This document shows, in pieces, positions 40,585-49,159 of a DNA stretch of 64,000 nucleotides. The first letter of the stretch is position 1, and each line of letters starts with the position of its first letter. The position numbers were made by a program, and so were the translations under genes. This DNA comes from an uncultured Lachnospiraceae bacterium (GTDB lineage: Bacteria; Bacillota; Clostridia; Lachnospirales; Lachnospiraceae). The notes below the pieces were generated by a model. It was not told the DNA's origin, made no database searches, and saw only the letters and a program-made list of their open reading frames with translations. Location of the stretch: NCBI GenBank assembly GCA_910586205.1, contig CAJUGD010000002.1:186001-250000 (forward strand), in the 5' to 3' direction.

Positions 40585-40599
40585 ACCAATTGCTCCGAT

Positions 40600-40806
40600 T
40601 CAACTATGGGTCGGGGCATTCCCTTTCAATGCTGTATCCAGTGCCAGCTTTGCATCCTTTATAGAATAAGCTGGCTCATTCAGAATCGCTTTGGCAAAAT
40701 CCTTCTGATATCCAGCTAAATGCTTGCTTTTCAAAAGTTTCTCTGTAGGATACATTTTCTCCTTTGTCAGTTGCGATGTCGCAACTTTCTTACTCACTTT
40801 TGACAT
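40600..40806 (-). CDS. small phage protein between tail terminator and sheath, 68 aa
   Basis: The product (MSKVSKKVATSQLTKEKMYP ... ) is a basic, helical protein without known motifs. GGAGGTGGATAAGG precedes the ATG, which overlaps the end of the tail terminator gene. Phages of this type often have a small gene at this position. The codons for KVATSQ contain the 16-bp palindrome found at 40770. Confidence 0.7.
   Translation of the reverse strand: MSKVSKKVATSQLTKEKMYPTEKLLKSKHLAGYQKDFAKAILNEPAYSIKDAKLALDTALKGNAPTHS
40770..40785. repeat. palindrome GTTGCGATGTCGCAAC, copy 2
   Basis: It is a 16-bp near-perfect palindrome lacking the central base of the copies at 25743 and 55889. It lies inside the 68-aa gene, in frame as VATS on the minus strand. 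Confidence 0.75.
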
Positions 40807-41245
40807 AAGCCTTATCCACCTCCATTTCCTTCATCGGATATATCCTTCTGGGAACCGAGACCCGCTGCCGGATATGAAACTGATAATGCAGCTCCTCATC
40901 CTCAATCTTCCACTGCCGCTCAAAAGTACGGATAAAGGAAGAAGCCCCGCTTCCGTCAACATAGGAAAACAGCTCCAGGGATTCATCCAAATATTCTGCA
41001 ATTTTCAATATCTGTTCATTGCCATTGTCCACATTCCGCTGCTGGACAAATATAATATCAATGCCTAAGTCACGTATAAACCGTCCGCCCACCTGGCCAT
41101 CTATATCTGACGGCATGAAAAAAATAAAAAAACAGGGGAATTGGGTTCCCTGCCGGTTTGGGCTGCCGTATACAGGGTAATCCGGATACTGGTTCTTAAG
41201 GACGCCAGCTAAACTGTCCAGGATATTATTTAAGGCAAATATCAC
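40790..41245 (-). CDS. phage tail terminator family protein
   Basis: The 151-residue protein (start VIFALNNILDSLAGVLKNQY) has the alpha/beta pattern of DUF6838-like tail terminators, with PVYGSPNRQGTQFPCFFIF and DLGIDIIFVQQ. It begins with GTG, which overlaps the stop of the preceding gene as GTGA; GGGAGG lies nine bases upstream. It would cap the tail and join it to the head. Confidence 0.82.
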   Translation of the reverse strand: MIFALNNILDSLAGVLKNQYPDYPVYGSPNRQGTQFPCFFIFFMPSDIDGQVGGRFIRDLGIDIIFVQQRNVDNGNEQILKIAEYLDESLELFSYVDGSGASSFIRTFERQWKIEDEELHYQFHIRQRVSVPRRIYPMKEMEVDKAYVKSE

Positions 41246-41754
41246 CGAAGAACCTCCCTGGTACGCTTGTTTAACTCCGTTTTAACTACCTTGCGATACC
41301 GCTTAATAGCTTTTTCTTTCATATACTTCCCCTTTACATAAGTGGTTTTGGTACCTACCATAATCCCGCCTTTCCCACCAGGATCCTCCTCCAGCATATT
41401 TCCATTGATAATTAATCCAGGAACAAAATGTTCATCTACCCGGTGCCCGTCATTTACATAGCTGCTGTACTGCATATTGTTGGCTAAAACGGTCATAAAC
41501 GTAGTCCCTCCGGACAATGCGCCGCCCATAGGAGTCGTAACGCTGTCAGTTGCCCAGCTCTGCGCCATCTCCCCACTTCTGGTATTAGTCCCGGCAATAG
41601 CCGCGCCGCCATTTGGAGGGGTGTTTTCCTCAGCGACACGCACCGCCTCTATGGTTGCCCCTTCTGCTACTTCATCCAGAATCTTCGGCACATTCTGTCC
41701 GGCCTTTCTAAGTTCTTCTATCCGCTTCCTCAACTGGCTTCCAAAGCTTGACAT
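41242..41754 (-). CDS. HK97 gp10-like head-tail joining protein
   Basis: The 170-residue protein begins MSSFGSQLRKRIEELRKAGQ, with KILDEVAEGATIEAVRVAEENTP and a typical TGEMAQSWA-like RSGEMAQSWATDSV segment and YVNDGHRV, all seen in gp10-type proteins. GGGAGGTGATGGG precedes the ATG at 41754. It sits between the stopper and tail terminator genes, the normal place. Confidence 0.88.
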   Translation of the reverse strand: MSSFGSQLRKRIEELRKAGQNVPKILDEVAEGATIEAVRVAEENTPPNGGAAIAGTNTRSGEMAQSWATDSVTTPMGGALSGGTTFMTVLANNMQYSSYVNDGHRVDEHFVPGLIINGNMLEEDPGGKGGIMVGTKTTYVKGKYMKEKAIKRYRKVVKTELNKRTREVLR

Positions 41755-41758
41755 CCCA

Positions 41759-42163
41759 TCACCTCCCAATAATATTATCCTTAAATAATCCTAGTTCTTT
41801 ATGCTGCAGTCCAGTCAGCACACCCCCAACCGGATCATGATAATCCACCGGAGTTCCCGCAAAATACCGCTCCTCCTTATTTCTGAATCCCAAATTTCCT
41901 CCACGGATAATCTTCAGCTCATCCCCGGCCTGGATATCCACAGCCAGATCACAAGCCATTTTCTCTGAAGACTGTTCTCTGGCTGCATTTCCCGCCATAT
42001 TGGGTCCCTTTTTTTCAGAGTTATAAATCCTGCATGGAATAGGATCCGAATTGATTTTTTTACGTTCCTGCCGGTTCAAGTTACTGCCTGCAGTGCACAC
42101 AACACGATAAATATCAACGGTATCCGTGTACCATTCACTAAAAATCGGATTATTAAAAATCAT
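41759..42163 (-). CDS. head-tail connector (stopper), XkdH-like
   Basis: The 134-residue protein starts [20 protein letters not shown], and its beta-rich layout fits the small head closure proteins of PBSX-type phages. The ATG at 42163 overlaps the previous stop codon (ATGA) and is chosen over a start 28 codons earlier inside the upstream gene. Confidence 0.78.
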   Translation of the reverse strand: MIFNNPIFSEWYTDTVDIYRVVCTAGSNLNRQERKKINSDPIPCRIYNSEKKGPNMAGNAAREQSSEKMACDLAVDIQAGDELKIIRGGNLGFRNKEERYFAGTPVDYHDPVGGVLTGLQHKELGLFKDNIIGR

Positions 42164-42699
42164 AGGACAAGCATCCCTCCCATTCCCACCATTCGAGCCA
42201 TCGTCACAAGCTGGGAACCATATTGTGTAGCATTCCAGGCCCCCCACTTTTCCGTTCCTGCAATAACTGCGCTGTTGTCATAACTAATGGAGGTGTCTCC
42301 CATAGCTGCTGACTTTACGGCACCTACCTGATCCGCTCTGCCTGCGGCCTGGGCAGGGCTGTCAGAACCAGATGCATAGGTTTTTAAATACAGGGATGCA
42401 AAATGGGCAACATAAAGCCCTACAGCATACCGCCACATGCTGCCCCAGCGGGAAGGAAGAACACTGTCATTTGCCTGGGCCATAAATGTTTCCAGCATAG
42501 CTCCTGGTACCAGGCCAATAACAGTGTTCTCTCCTCCCTCATCTTGTGGCGGAATCGTTTTTGTAAACTGCGGAAAATCCTGCAGAAACATTTCTTTTGT
42601 ATAGTTCCCACACTCACCTGACCAGGGCACATTAGCCGCATCTGTCTTGGCCCCCATAAAATGCGGCAATGCAGGATTATGATACCCTGTTGGCCACAT
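42160..42699 (-). CDS. DUF4054 head-tail connector protein
   Basis: The 179-residue protein has [14 protein letters not shown] and a helical bundle with [19 protein letters not shown] and [15 protein letters not shown], the DUF4054 pattern. It is an adaptor between portal and stopper. GGGAGGTGACC precedes the ATG. The C-terminal GMGGMLVL is hydrophobic. Confidence 0.85.
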   Translation of the reverse strand: MWPTGYHNPALPHFMGAKTDAANVPWSGECGNYTKEMFLQDFPQFTKTIPPQDEGGENTVIGLVPGAMLETFMAQANDSVLPSRWGSMWRYAVGLYVAHFASLYLKTYASGSDSPAQAAGRADQVGAVKSAAMGDTSISYDNSAVIAGTEKWGAWNATQYGSQLVTMARMVGMGGMLVL

Positions 42700-42716
42700 A
42701 AGCGGTCACCTCCCTG

Positions 42717-43019
42717 CTACTTTTTGGGGCTATGTTTTCCATTTTCCTTTTCTTCCTTGTCAGCCTGCTTCCTATCATTTTTTGCGTCCGGACGGATGTC
42801 TGTTTGCTCCGCTTTTTTTGCTGCCTCCTGATCTGCATTTTCCAAATCAACATCCTTTTTTCCTTGGGGTGTTGCAATCGTCCCGTCATTAATAGCGGCT
42901 TTCACAAGCCAGTGGGATGCGATATCTTCCGGAATTTCACCCACATAATCTTTCCGGATTATATAGGGATTTGCTCCGGGCCGCTGAATCATCAGATTTC
43001 TTTTAGAAATAATAAACAT
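42717..43019 (-). CDS. small phage protein downstream of the capsid gene, 100 aa
   Basis: Residues 1-55 (MFIISKRNLMIQRPGANPYI) form a compact domain of the kind found next to capsid genes. The last 45 residues are a charged, disordered tail (AEQTDIRPDAKNDRKQADKE). TTAAGGAGGC precedes the ATG. It may be a decoration or head completion protein; no family is certain. Confidence 0.7.
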   Translation of the reverse strand: MFIISKRNLMIQRPGANPYIIRKDYVGEIPEDIASHWLVKAAINDGTIATPQGKKDVDLENADQEAAKKAEQTDIRPDAKNDRKQADKEEKENGKHSPKK

Positions 43020-43029
43020 AAATGCCTCC

Positions 43030-44073
43030 TTAAATCCCGTCTACATAAACGATAGTCTGATCATAAAATACTTCCACTTCCGAGAGATTTCCGGCATAAG
43101 CCGTATCAAAACAAAAATGTTCTGTATTTGCCCCCGTCATAGCACGGGTCAAGGGAACCAGCTCATCCATAGCCAGATACCTTTCTTTATTACAGTACAC
43201 AACCATCCGATCCTTCCCATCCACTCCGGCACCCTTACACCAGGACGTTGCCCCGATATACAGATCCGCTCCGTTCTGCTTTGCCACATTGTTTTCGGAC
43301 AGGAAAGTAAGGATCGTTTTCTCTGCCAGGTCACTCACCCTGGTAGTAGCCAGATAATTAAACTGCTCATAAGGCATAATGATATGATTGGAAACCGCAT
43401 CCCGGTCATATTCTGCTGCTTCCCATGCCGTCAGGATCGCCGCATTAATATCTGACAAAATCTGATCCGGTCTCTTTGTCTTAAAAGCCGTAGTAGCAGA
43501 GTCAGAAGCTTCCACTTCAGAAGCATTGGTCACTACTGCATCCGGATTATTCAACAACCCGGTTGTGCCATACCGGGAAAAACCGGTATAGGTATTTTCC
43601 TCCATGTGCTTATCATAGGTCATGCGCAAACCATCCCGGAGCAGGCTGTCCAAATTGCGCCCTGTCATATTCCCCCTCTGCATATCAAGCCACATTACCC
43701 TGGTACCTGCAGCCACCATATGAGTCTTAAAAAGTCCTTTTCCAAAATCTGCCTGCACCATCGGAATCCCGTCTGAGCCACCTGCATGTATAAGCCCGTC
43801 TCCCGATCCTCCGGTGATTCCATACCCTACCTGCATGGCAGATATAAACTCTGCCCAGCCGCCCCCTACACGAATCGGAATATCCCGTGTATACGTGAAG
43901 CTGGTTAACGGCGTCCTCACCATCATATCACGCTTCTCCAATTCTGAAGTCAAAAACGCCTGGCCAGTTGCAATTCCGGCAGTATCCATAGCAAAATTCT
44001 GAGCATTTCCGACTCTGGCAGACTGCCCTCCTACTGTTCCTAAATCAAAAGTCCCAACATTTTGAAATGCCAT
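43030..44073 (-). CDS. major capsid protein, DUF2184 family
   Basis: The 347-residue protein begins MAFQNVGTFDLGTVGGQSAR. It has the DUF2184 features YTRDIPIRVGGGWAEFISAM, FGKGLFKTHMVAAGTRVMWLDMQRGN in parts and a C-terminal part with TRAMTGANTEHFCFDTAYAG. Proteins of this group have the HK97 fold. AAGGAGGTAG precedes the ATG at 44073. The cement protein and protease genes lie upstream, the usual head order. Confidence 0.9.
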   Translation of the reverse strand: MAFQNVGTFDLGTVGGQSARVGNAQNFAMDTAGIATGQAFLTSELEKRDMMVRTPLTSFTYTRDIPIRVGGGWAEFISAMQVGYGITGGSGDGLIHAGGSDGIPMVQADFGKGLFKTHMVAAGTRVMWLDMQRGNMTGRNLDSLLRDGLRMTYDKHMEENTYTGFSRYGTTGLLNNPDAVVTNASEVEASDSATTAFKTKRPDQILSDINAAILTAWEAAEYDRDAVSNHIIMPYEQFNYLATTRVSDLAEKTILTFLSENNVAKQNGADLYIGATSWCKGAGVDGKDRMVVYCNKERYLAMDELVPLTRAMTGANTEHFCFDTAYAGNLSEVEVFYDQTIVYVDGI

Positions 44074-44083
44074 AACTACCTCC

Positions 44084-44605
44084 TTATGCATTATTCCTTG
44101 TTAGAATACACAACTCCGCAACCCCGTTAGCATCAGATGTACCCTTCCACTGTGCATTTGTCAACAGTTCCGTATAAGTAACCTCACCCCTTTGATCCTC
44201 TGCTGCCTCAAATCCCCCGACAACAGCATTGGGCTTTTCAGGATTTACCTTTGTCCGAATATATACTTTTCCGCCTGGCCCCGGAATACCAGACTGACAG
44301 ATCACATTCACGCAGCCGCGTTTCATTACAGGCACTGCCTCACCTGGCTGATATCTGCCTTCATTTTGGTTTAGATAATCCGTGGTGGATTTAATCTCCT
44401 TTACTGCCACTCCCAGAAATGCCTCTGCGGTGCCCTCTGCCCCAAAAGGCTTAACAGCTCCTGCCGTTCCATACACTACTGCATCTCCAAATCTTAATCC
44501 TTCATCCCCTTCCAGCGGGTGTGTGTCTACCACCATATCCGGCTGACGGGCATAGCTCCCTGCATAGCCGTGCAGCATAGACTTACCTATTACCAGTCCT
44601 CTCAT
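44084..44605 (-). CDS. structural cement / decoration protein, Gp24-like
   Basis: The 173-residue protein has a beta-rich layout with GDEGLRFGDAVVYGTAG, FLGVAVKEIKSTTDYLNQNEG and YQPGEAVPVMKRGCVNVIC, as in cement proteins that strengthen the capsid. GAAGGAGAAC precedes the ATG. It is between the protease/scaffold and the major capsid genes. Confidence 0.84.
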   Translation of the reverse strand: MRGLVIGKSMLHGYAGSYARQPDMVVDTHPLEGDEGLRFGDAVVYGTAGAVKPFGAEGTAEAFLGVAVKEIKSTTDYLNQNEGRYQPGEAVPVMKRGCVNVICQSGIPGPGGKVYIRTKVNPEKPNAVVGGFEAAEDQRGEVTYTELLTNAQWKGTSDANGVAELCILTRNNA

Positions 44606-45838
44606 TTACTTGTTCTCCTTCCTGTGTGGGTTTAAATTGTCATAGGCTTTCTGGACAGCATCCAAATCCGTTTGATGTCCGCTGTCTACTGCCCTGTTTG
44701 CATTTTTCTGTGCAGCATGGATAATCTTTTCCACATCATTCTCCCAGCCTCCAGTCACGCTGGCAATCAGCGCATCCGCCACAGCCTTTCTCTCCTTCTC
44801 ATCCTTAATTGCCGCCACGGATGGTCGAACCCTCTTTAAAATTTCTGCTGCCATAGCTTTGTCCATAGCTCTCGTTGTCTGCTCATCCCCTGCCGGCACG
44901 ACCGAAGCTTCCTTCTTTTTATCCTCTGTCTCTCCTTCCAACTCCTCAATAGCTGCATCCATAGGATCCTTTTTTGTCTCCTCCTTTTCTTCTGGCTCCT
45001 TATCAAGAAGGGTAAGCAGCTTGTCTACCTTTTCATTTAAAGCATCAAAAAAGGCAGCGTCTTTAACCGCAGCCCTTTCTCCTTCTTCCTTCTTTTCTCC
45101 ATATCCTTCACTATTCGGCTTTCCTGCCCCAAATGTTTCGCCTACTCCGGGCATTGTCGTCGTGTCTAAGGCATCTGCCGTGTCCATTGCCATCTGCTCA
45201 ATCTCCTCCGGAGATTTATCCTTTACAGACATCCCGAAAAGCTTTAAAAGCACTCCTGTTTTCTTCATATTCTTCCTTTCCGGCCTTTGGGCCTTATGTT
45301 TTTTTATATCGGAGTCCAATATAGCGGCTTTTCTCCCAGCCCTTCCCCGGTTCACCACCGCTATATGGTTTCCTCTGATGTTTTTCTGGGAATAGGTCCC
45401 GTCCCCATTCTCCACATACTCACACTCATACCCACAGGAAATTTCCCTCTTTCCACCCTGGACAGCCCGAATCAAGCTCCGGCTGTGTATATGAAGGTCT
45501 GCAATCAGATATCCTTCCCACTCACCTCTGCCCTGTCGGACTGTCTGAGCATGTCCTTCCTCATACATGGACACACTATCCGGATTTAAAAGCTCAGGCG
45601 GGTGGTCATTGGTTACAGGTTTTCCCTCGAATGAGGCTATTGCTGCCGGAGAAAACACTTCCTCCGGAGCACGATGCACTGTGATGCTATTCCCTCCGGA
45701 AAGCCCCAATTCCGATGCTCCGTATTCCATATCCCCTGTTCGGGCAATGGGGACATTGCGGCAAATTAAAAAGCCCTCGCCAGTCTCTATCTGGTTGGGG
45801 CTTATGGTATAGCCGTAATAAGCAAGCACTCCTCTCAC
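44606..45838 (-). CDS. DUF2213 prohead protease/scaffold-like protein
   Basis: Residues 1-190 fit DUF2213, a prohead-protease-like family: GEGFLICRNVPIARTGDMEY, FEGKPVTNDHPPELLNPDSV and KREISCGYECEYVENGDGTY. The last 200 residues are charged and partly coiled (FFDALNEKVDKLLTLLDKEPEEKEE), as in scaffolds. Fusion of protease and scaffold is common in this group. The start is GTG at 45838; a GTG three codons later has a better ribosome site, so the exact start is open. Confidence 0.85.
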   Translation of the reverse strand: MRGVLAYYGYTISPNQIETGEGFLICRNVPIARTGDMEYGASELGLSGGNSITVHRAPEEVFSPAAIASFEGKPVTNDHPPELLNPDSVSMYEEGHAQTVRQGRGEWEGYLIADLHIHSRSLIRAVQGGKREISCGYECEYVENGDGTYSQKNIRGNHIAVVNRGRAGRKAAILDSDIKKHKAQRPERKNMKKTGVLLKLFGMSVKDKSPEEIEQMAMDTADALDTTTMPGVGETFGAGKPNSEGYGEKKEEGERAAVKDAAFFDALNEKVDKLLTLLDKEPEEKEETKKDPMDAAIEELEGETEDKKKEASVVPAGDEQTTRAMDKAMAAEILKRVRPSVAAIKDEKERKAVADALIASVTGGWENDVEKIIHAAQKNANRAVDSGHQTDLDAVQKAYDNLNPHRKENK

Positions 45839-45885
45839 CTCTCTCTTGAAACGACTTTAAAACATTTTGAGCCTTCGCCGTAATT

Positions 45886-46131
45886 CTACCCATTCAGTTT
45901 CCGCTTGCACTCCATTATACGGCTATACAATCCATTCGGAGATGATTCTTTATAAATCCTGCCATCTTCTTTCTCCTCAAAAATATATCCTGGCGTGCAT
46001 TCAACTCCTGGTCCTGCCTTTATTATCACATCTAATGGGATTCCATCCGGAAACGCATTACAGCACATTTTTTTTACCTTTCTCTGTTCGATATAATGTT
46101 TACAGATCTCACAGTTTGGTATCTTCAGCAT
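45886..46131 (-). CDS. small Cys-rich phage protein, 81 aa
   Basis: The product MLKIPNCEICKHYIEQRKVK then MCCNAFPDGIP... has a CxxC pair, a later CC and a further Cys in GVECTPGY, so a metal-binding knuckle is possible. The ATG at 46131 overlaps the stop of the preceding gene (TAATG). Small proteins of this type sit after head morphogenesis genes in many Clostridia prophages. The function is unknown. Confidence 0.72.
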   Translation of the reverse strand: MLKIPNCEICKHYIEQRKVKKMCCNAFPDGIPLDVIIKAGPGVECTPGYIFEEKEDGRIYKESSPNGLYSRIMECKRKLNG

Positions 46132-47708
46132 TATTTCTTCCACCTTTCGATGTATTTTTTTATCAAACGCTTCATAGGAAAAGGAATCTTCTCTCCATTA
46201 CGATATTTTACAAACGCTTCAGCTAATGTCTCTACACCATCTCTACTTTTATCTGAATATCCAGAAACCCCCAAAATAAAAGAACTACTAATCTTCTCAT
46301 GTAATACTTTATATTCTTCATAGGTCTTACACCCCTGAAAAGTCAATATATGTGCCATTTCGTGTACAACGCAATCTTCTAAATTCTTTGCTGCAAAAAA
46401 GCCAGAACCATATCTTTCCTGGATTCTATTTTCAATGGTAGTATAGTCGATGTCTGTATTAATAACAAGCCCCATTTTCAATCCACTCTCTGTTTTGTAT
46501 GGACCTACTATAAAATAGGTATTCTTCTCATTGAATCCTAATGGCTCTGCAAATATTTCTCCTATTTGAAGATCATATTGTTTTTCTATAAGGGTTATGG
46601 CTTTCTCAATCCGGATTCGCTCATCTTCTGTCATTCCTTTTATCTCCATAACATTGTCTGGAAGTTTTATCCTCATCTTATTTATCACAGCTTGAGATAA
46701 CAAAGATTCCTTGTTTTTCTGATGCTGCCTCTTGTCCCGGATTAACCTTTGGCGGTTCCGTTCTTTCTCCCGGTACGCCTTGATCTGTTTCTTTGTACGG
46801 GGATCTCTGTTTAAAGGATTTTTTTGAGGATTGGAAAAATCCTTGTCCTGTTGAATCTGCTTTTCAGTCTTACCAATGGTAGTATACTTAATAAGTGAAT
46901 GCAGACAATTTGGATGGATGTTTAAATATGTATTCATCAAATCATCTGGCCCCGATGGGTCCACCTTTCCAAATGCCAAAGATAATGGCGGATACTCTGG
47001 ATTCTGCCCGCTTTTGCTATACACCCGTCCTTCCAAAGCTGCACAAACCGGACATGTGCTCCCGATCTTTACGATCTGCCATAAGTCGTAATCATCTGCT
47101 GTCAAAAGCGCTGCCACCTGTGCCTGCCTGGCCGTTGTACGCACTGCCATATTCCCGTAAGCCTGCAGGCTCCACCGGCGCCCTGCCTTGTCTACAAATG
47201 CCGTAACTCCTGTATTCTGCATTTCTCGTATCAAGTCAGCGCTGCTTTTTTTCCAGGTCCCACCGGATGCCTGCTGCCTTAATACCTGACTAAGAGCCAT
47301 TTTCCGATATGGGTCTGATTCAAGGCGGGCAATCGTGTAAATGGTTTTTACACTCTCATACGCAGTCTCTGATGCTTCAACGATTTCTCCCAAAAGATTA
47401 TTGCTTAGCTGCTGTACTACCGTTGTCTGAGATGGGGTAAGCACCCTTGCATTCTTATATCCTGCTGCCTTGCCTGATTGATAAAAAATATTCTCCACCA
47501 TCTTTGGCACATAATCCCAGGATTCATCCACCATACTTTGAAGAATACGCTGTACCCGATCCAAAGCGGCTGTCTCTGCATAGTCCACCAGCCCCGCCTG
47601 CCGTTTCCGAGTAATCTCTCGAATTAATTCCTGTTCTGTCCGTAAGAACAACATACGCATAAATGCAACCACACGAGCTGTATCCGGTGGCCGTATCAGC
47701 TTTGTCAT
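46131..47708 (-). CDS. head morphogenesis protein (minor capsid, SPP1 gp7/Mu F type) fused to a zincin-like domain
   Basis: Residues 1-330 match phage minor capsid proteins of the Mu F / SPP1 gp7 type: VRTTARQAQVAALLTADDYD, then WQIVKIGSTCPVCAALEGRVY and NIHPNCLHSLIKYT, a CxxC...H...C knuckle. Residues about 335-525 are an extra domain with ENRIQERYGSGFFAAKNLED, the metalloprotease motif VVHEMAHILTFQG (HExxH) and a downstream ETLAEAF acid. Such domains occur in secreted or injected toxins. It overlaps the portal gene by four bases. The enzyme activity is inferred from motif only. Confidence 0.85.
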   Translation of the reverse strand: MTKLIRPPDTARVVAFMRMLFLRTEQELIREITRKRQAGLVDYAETAALDRVQRILQSMVDESWDYVPKMVENIFYQSGKAAGYKNARVLTPSQTTVVQQLSNNLLGEIVEASETAYESVKTIYTIARLESDPYRKMALSQVLRQQASGGTWKKSSADLIREMQNTGVTAFVDKAGRRWSLQAYGNMAVRTTARQAQVAALLTADDYDLWQIVKIGSTCPVCAALEGRVYSKSGQNPEYPPLSLAFGKVDPSGPDDLMNTYLNIHPNCLHSLIKYTTIGKTEKQIQQDKDFSNPQKNPLNRDPRTKKQIKAYREKERNRQRLIRDKRQHQKNKESLLSQAVINKMRIKLPDNVMEIKGMTEDERIRIEKAITLIEKQYDLQIGEIFAEPLGFNEKNTYFIVGPYKTESGLKMGLVINTDIDYTTIENRIQERYGSGFFAAKNLEDCVVHEMAHILTFQGCKTYEEYKVLHEKISSSFILGVSGYSDKSRDGVETLAEAFVKYRNGEKIPFPMKRLIKKYIERWKK

Positions 47709-49159
47709 TCTTCATCTTCCTCCCCATCCGAATTTTGAGAACGCTCTATGCCTGCCATCGGATCCGCCATCATACGGCTGCTGGTATAGGTCTTCCCTTT
47801 CCCCGCCTGGATACTCTCATCTGATATTTTACTCCATACTCCTGTTTCATCCGCAATCGCCTGCAGTTCCTGCTGCGCTATAGCTGAATCAATCAGATCA
47901 TTTTGGTACACTGCTAAAATTGCATTCGTCTTCCGTTCTGCGATCTCCGCAATCTCTTTTGCATCCGGATCCCACATAGTCGGGAAATCAATCTCCATAT
48001 CATCTGGAACCATTCCCCAGGCAGACAAAGCCATAACAGGGAGCAGCCTTTCGATAATCCCTCTAAGCTCCGTCTCCCGCAGCCCGTCAATATAATCATA
48101 ATAATTCTGCATATCCGCTTCGCCGGTAGCATTCAGTCCTGCAGGAGAACGGCCAAAAAGCTTCGTCACTGGCGTCCTCGCTGCGCCTGCCACATCCATC
48201 ATGATCCGATCATATACATCCGAAAGACCAGTGAACGTGTATTGCGTGTTGTGAATGGCATCTCCTTTATTAATAATACGAGTGCCAAAATTGCTTTCCA
48301 TAACAGACTGAGCTGCCATAAGATTATAAAAACGTCGTTGCATCTCGGTATTAGCAGTCCCCAACAGTTGATCCAAACCTTCGGTCTCCATATAATTGAT
48401 GTTAGCCCGGAAGGTCAATGCCGCAATATTTCCAGACACATTGTCCCGTTTCATGACCTCATTATAGATTGCTTCGATTTCCGATTCTCCCCAATATTGT
48501 TCCGCCACCTGCTCCATCCAGGGAAGCTCCCGCCCGACAAACCGGATAATCCGGCTATGGTGTACCCTGGCTGCCGTATACCCGGTTTCCTCATCTCGGA
48601 TTATATAAAATGCCGGCAGTTCAAAGTCAGGGTCTTCTGGATCCACTACTAATTCAGATCCTGGATAAACTCCGCTCCAACGGTCCAAAATCTGAAGCCC
48701 TAAAAAACTGCCCGGCATAATGGTGTTGAAGTCCAATGGCTCACTCATATCATTTTGACCCTTAATCAGAATCACTCCAACCGCCCCGCCATACAACCTG
48801 CCCCAATACATGCCCAACAGAACTTTTTTCCGGACTTGTGTCCTACGCTCCAGCTTTACCATCTGATCAACTTGTTCCGGCTGAATACCTGCCCGGATTT
48901 CATACCATTTCCGTACAATGTCATTGGGAATTGTCGCTACAATATTCTGTACAATCCAGTTATCTCGATACAGGCTGGTCAGTAATTGATAGTTTTGGGT
49001 CAGCCGTGTTAATGGATATTCAGTAGCCTGCAGAAGATCCATCGTCCCAAAACCAATCCTGGCCGCAGGATTAGAAAAGGCATCCATTGTCTGAATGGAT
49101 GCCTGCCTTTTCTTTGTTGGATTCGCCCTGGTGTGGCGGGTGTTTCGTCTTTTACTCAT
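47705..49159 (-). CDS. portal protein, DUF1073 family
   Basis: The 484-residue protein begins MSKRRNTRHTRANPTKKRQA and has the DUF1073 portal pattern: YRDNWIVQNIVATIPNDIVRKWYEI in parts, IIRFVGRELPWMEQ and RTPVTKLFGRSPAGLNATGE. It forms the dodecameric ring for DNA passage. The ATG at 49159 overlaps the terminase stop (ATGA) and is chosen over a start at 49213. Confidence 0.92.
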   Translation of the reverse strand: MSKRRNTRHTRANPTKKRQASIQTMDAFSNPAARIGFGTMDLLQATEYPLTRLTQNYQLLTSLYRDNWIVQNIVATIPNDIVRKWYEIRAGIQPEQVDQMVKLERRTQVRKKVLLGMYWGRLYGGAVGVILIKGQNDMSEPLDFNTIMPGSFLGLQILDRWSGVYPGSELVVDPEDPDFELPAFYIIRDEETGYTAARVHHSRIIRFVGRELPWMEQVAEQYWGESEIEAIYNEVMKRDNVSGNIAALTFRANINYMETEGLDQLLGTANTEMQRRFYNLMAAQSVMESNFGTRIINKGDAIHNTQYTFTGLSDVYDRIMMDVAGAARTPVTKLFGRSPAGLNATGEADMQNYYDYIDGLRETELRGIIERLLPVMALSAWGMVPDDMEIDFPTMWDPDAKEIAEIAERKTNAILAVYQNDLIDSAIAQQELQAIADETGVWSKISDESIQAGKGKTYTSSRMMADPMAGIERSQNSDGEEDEE

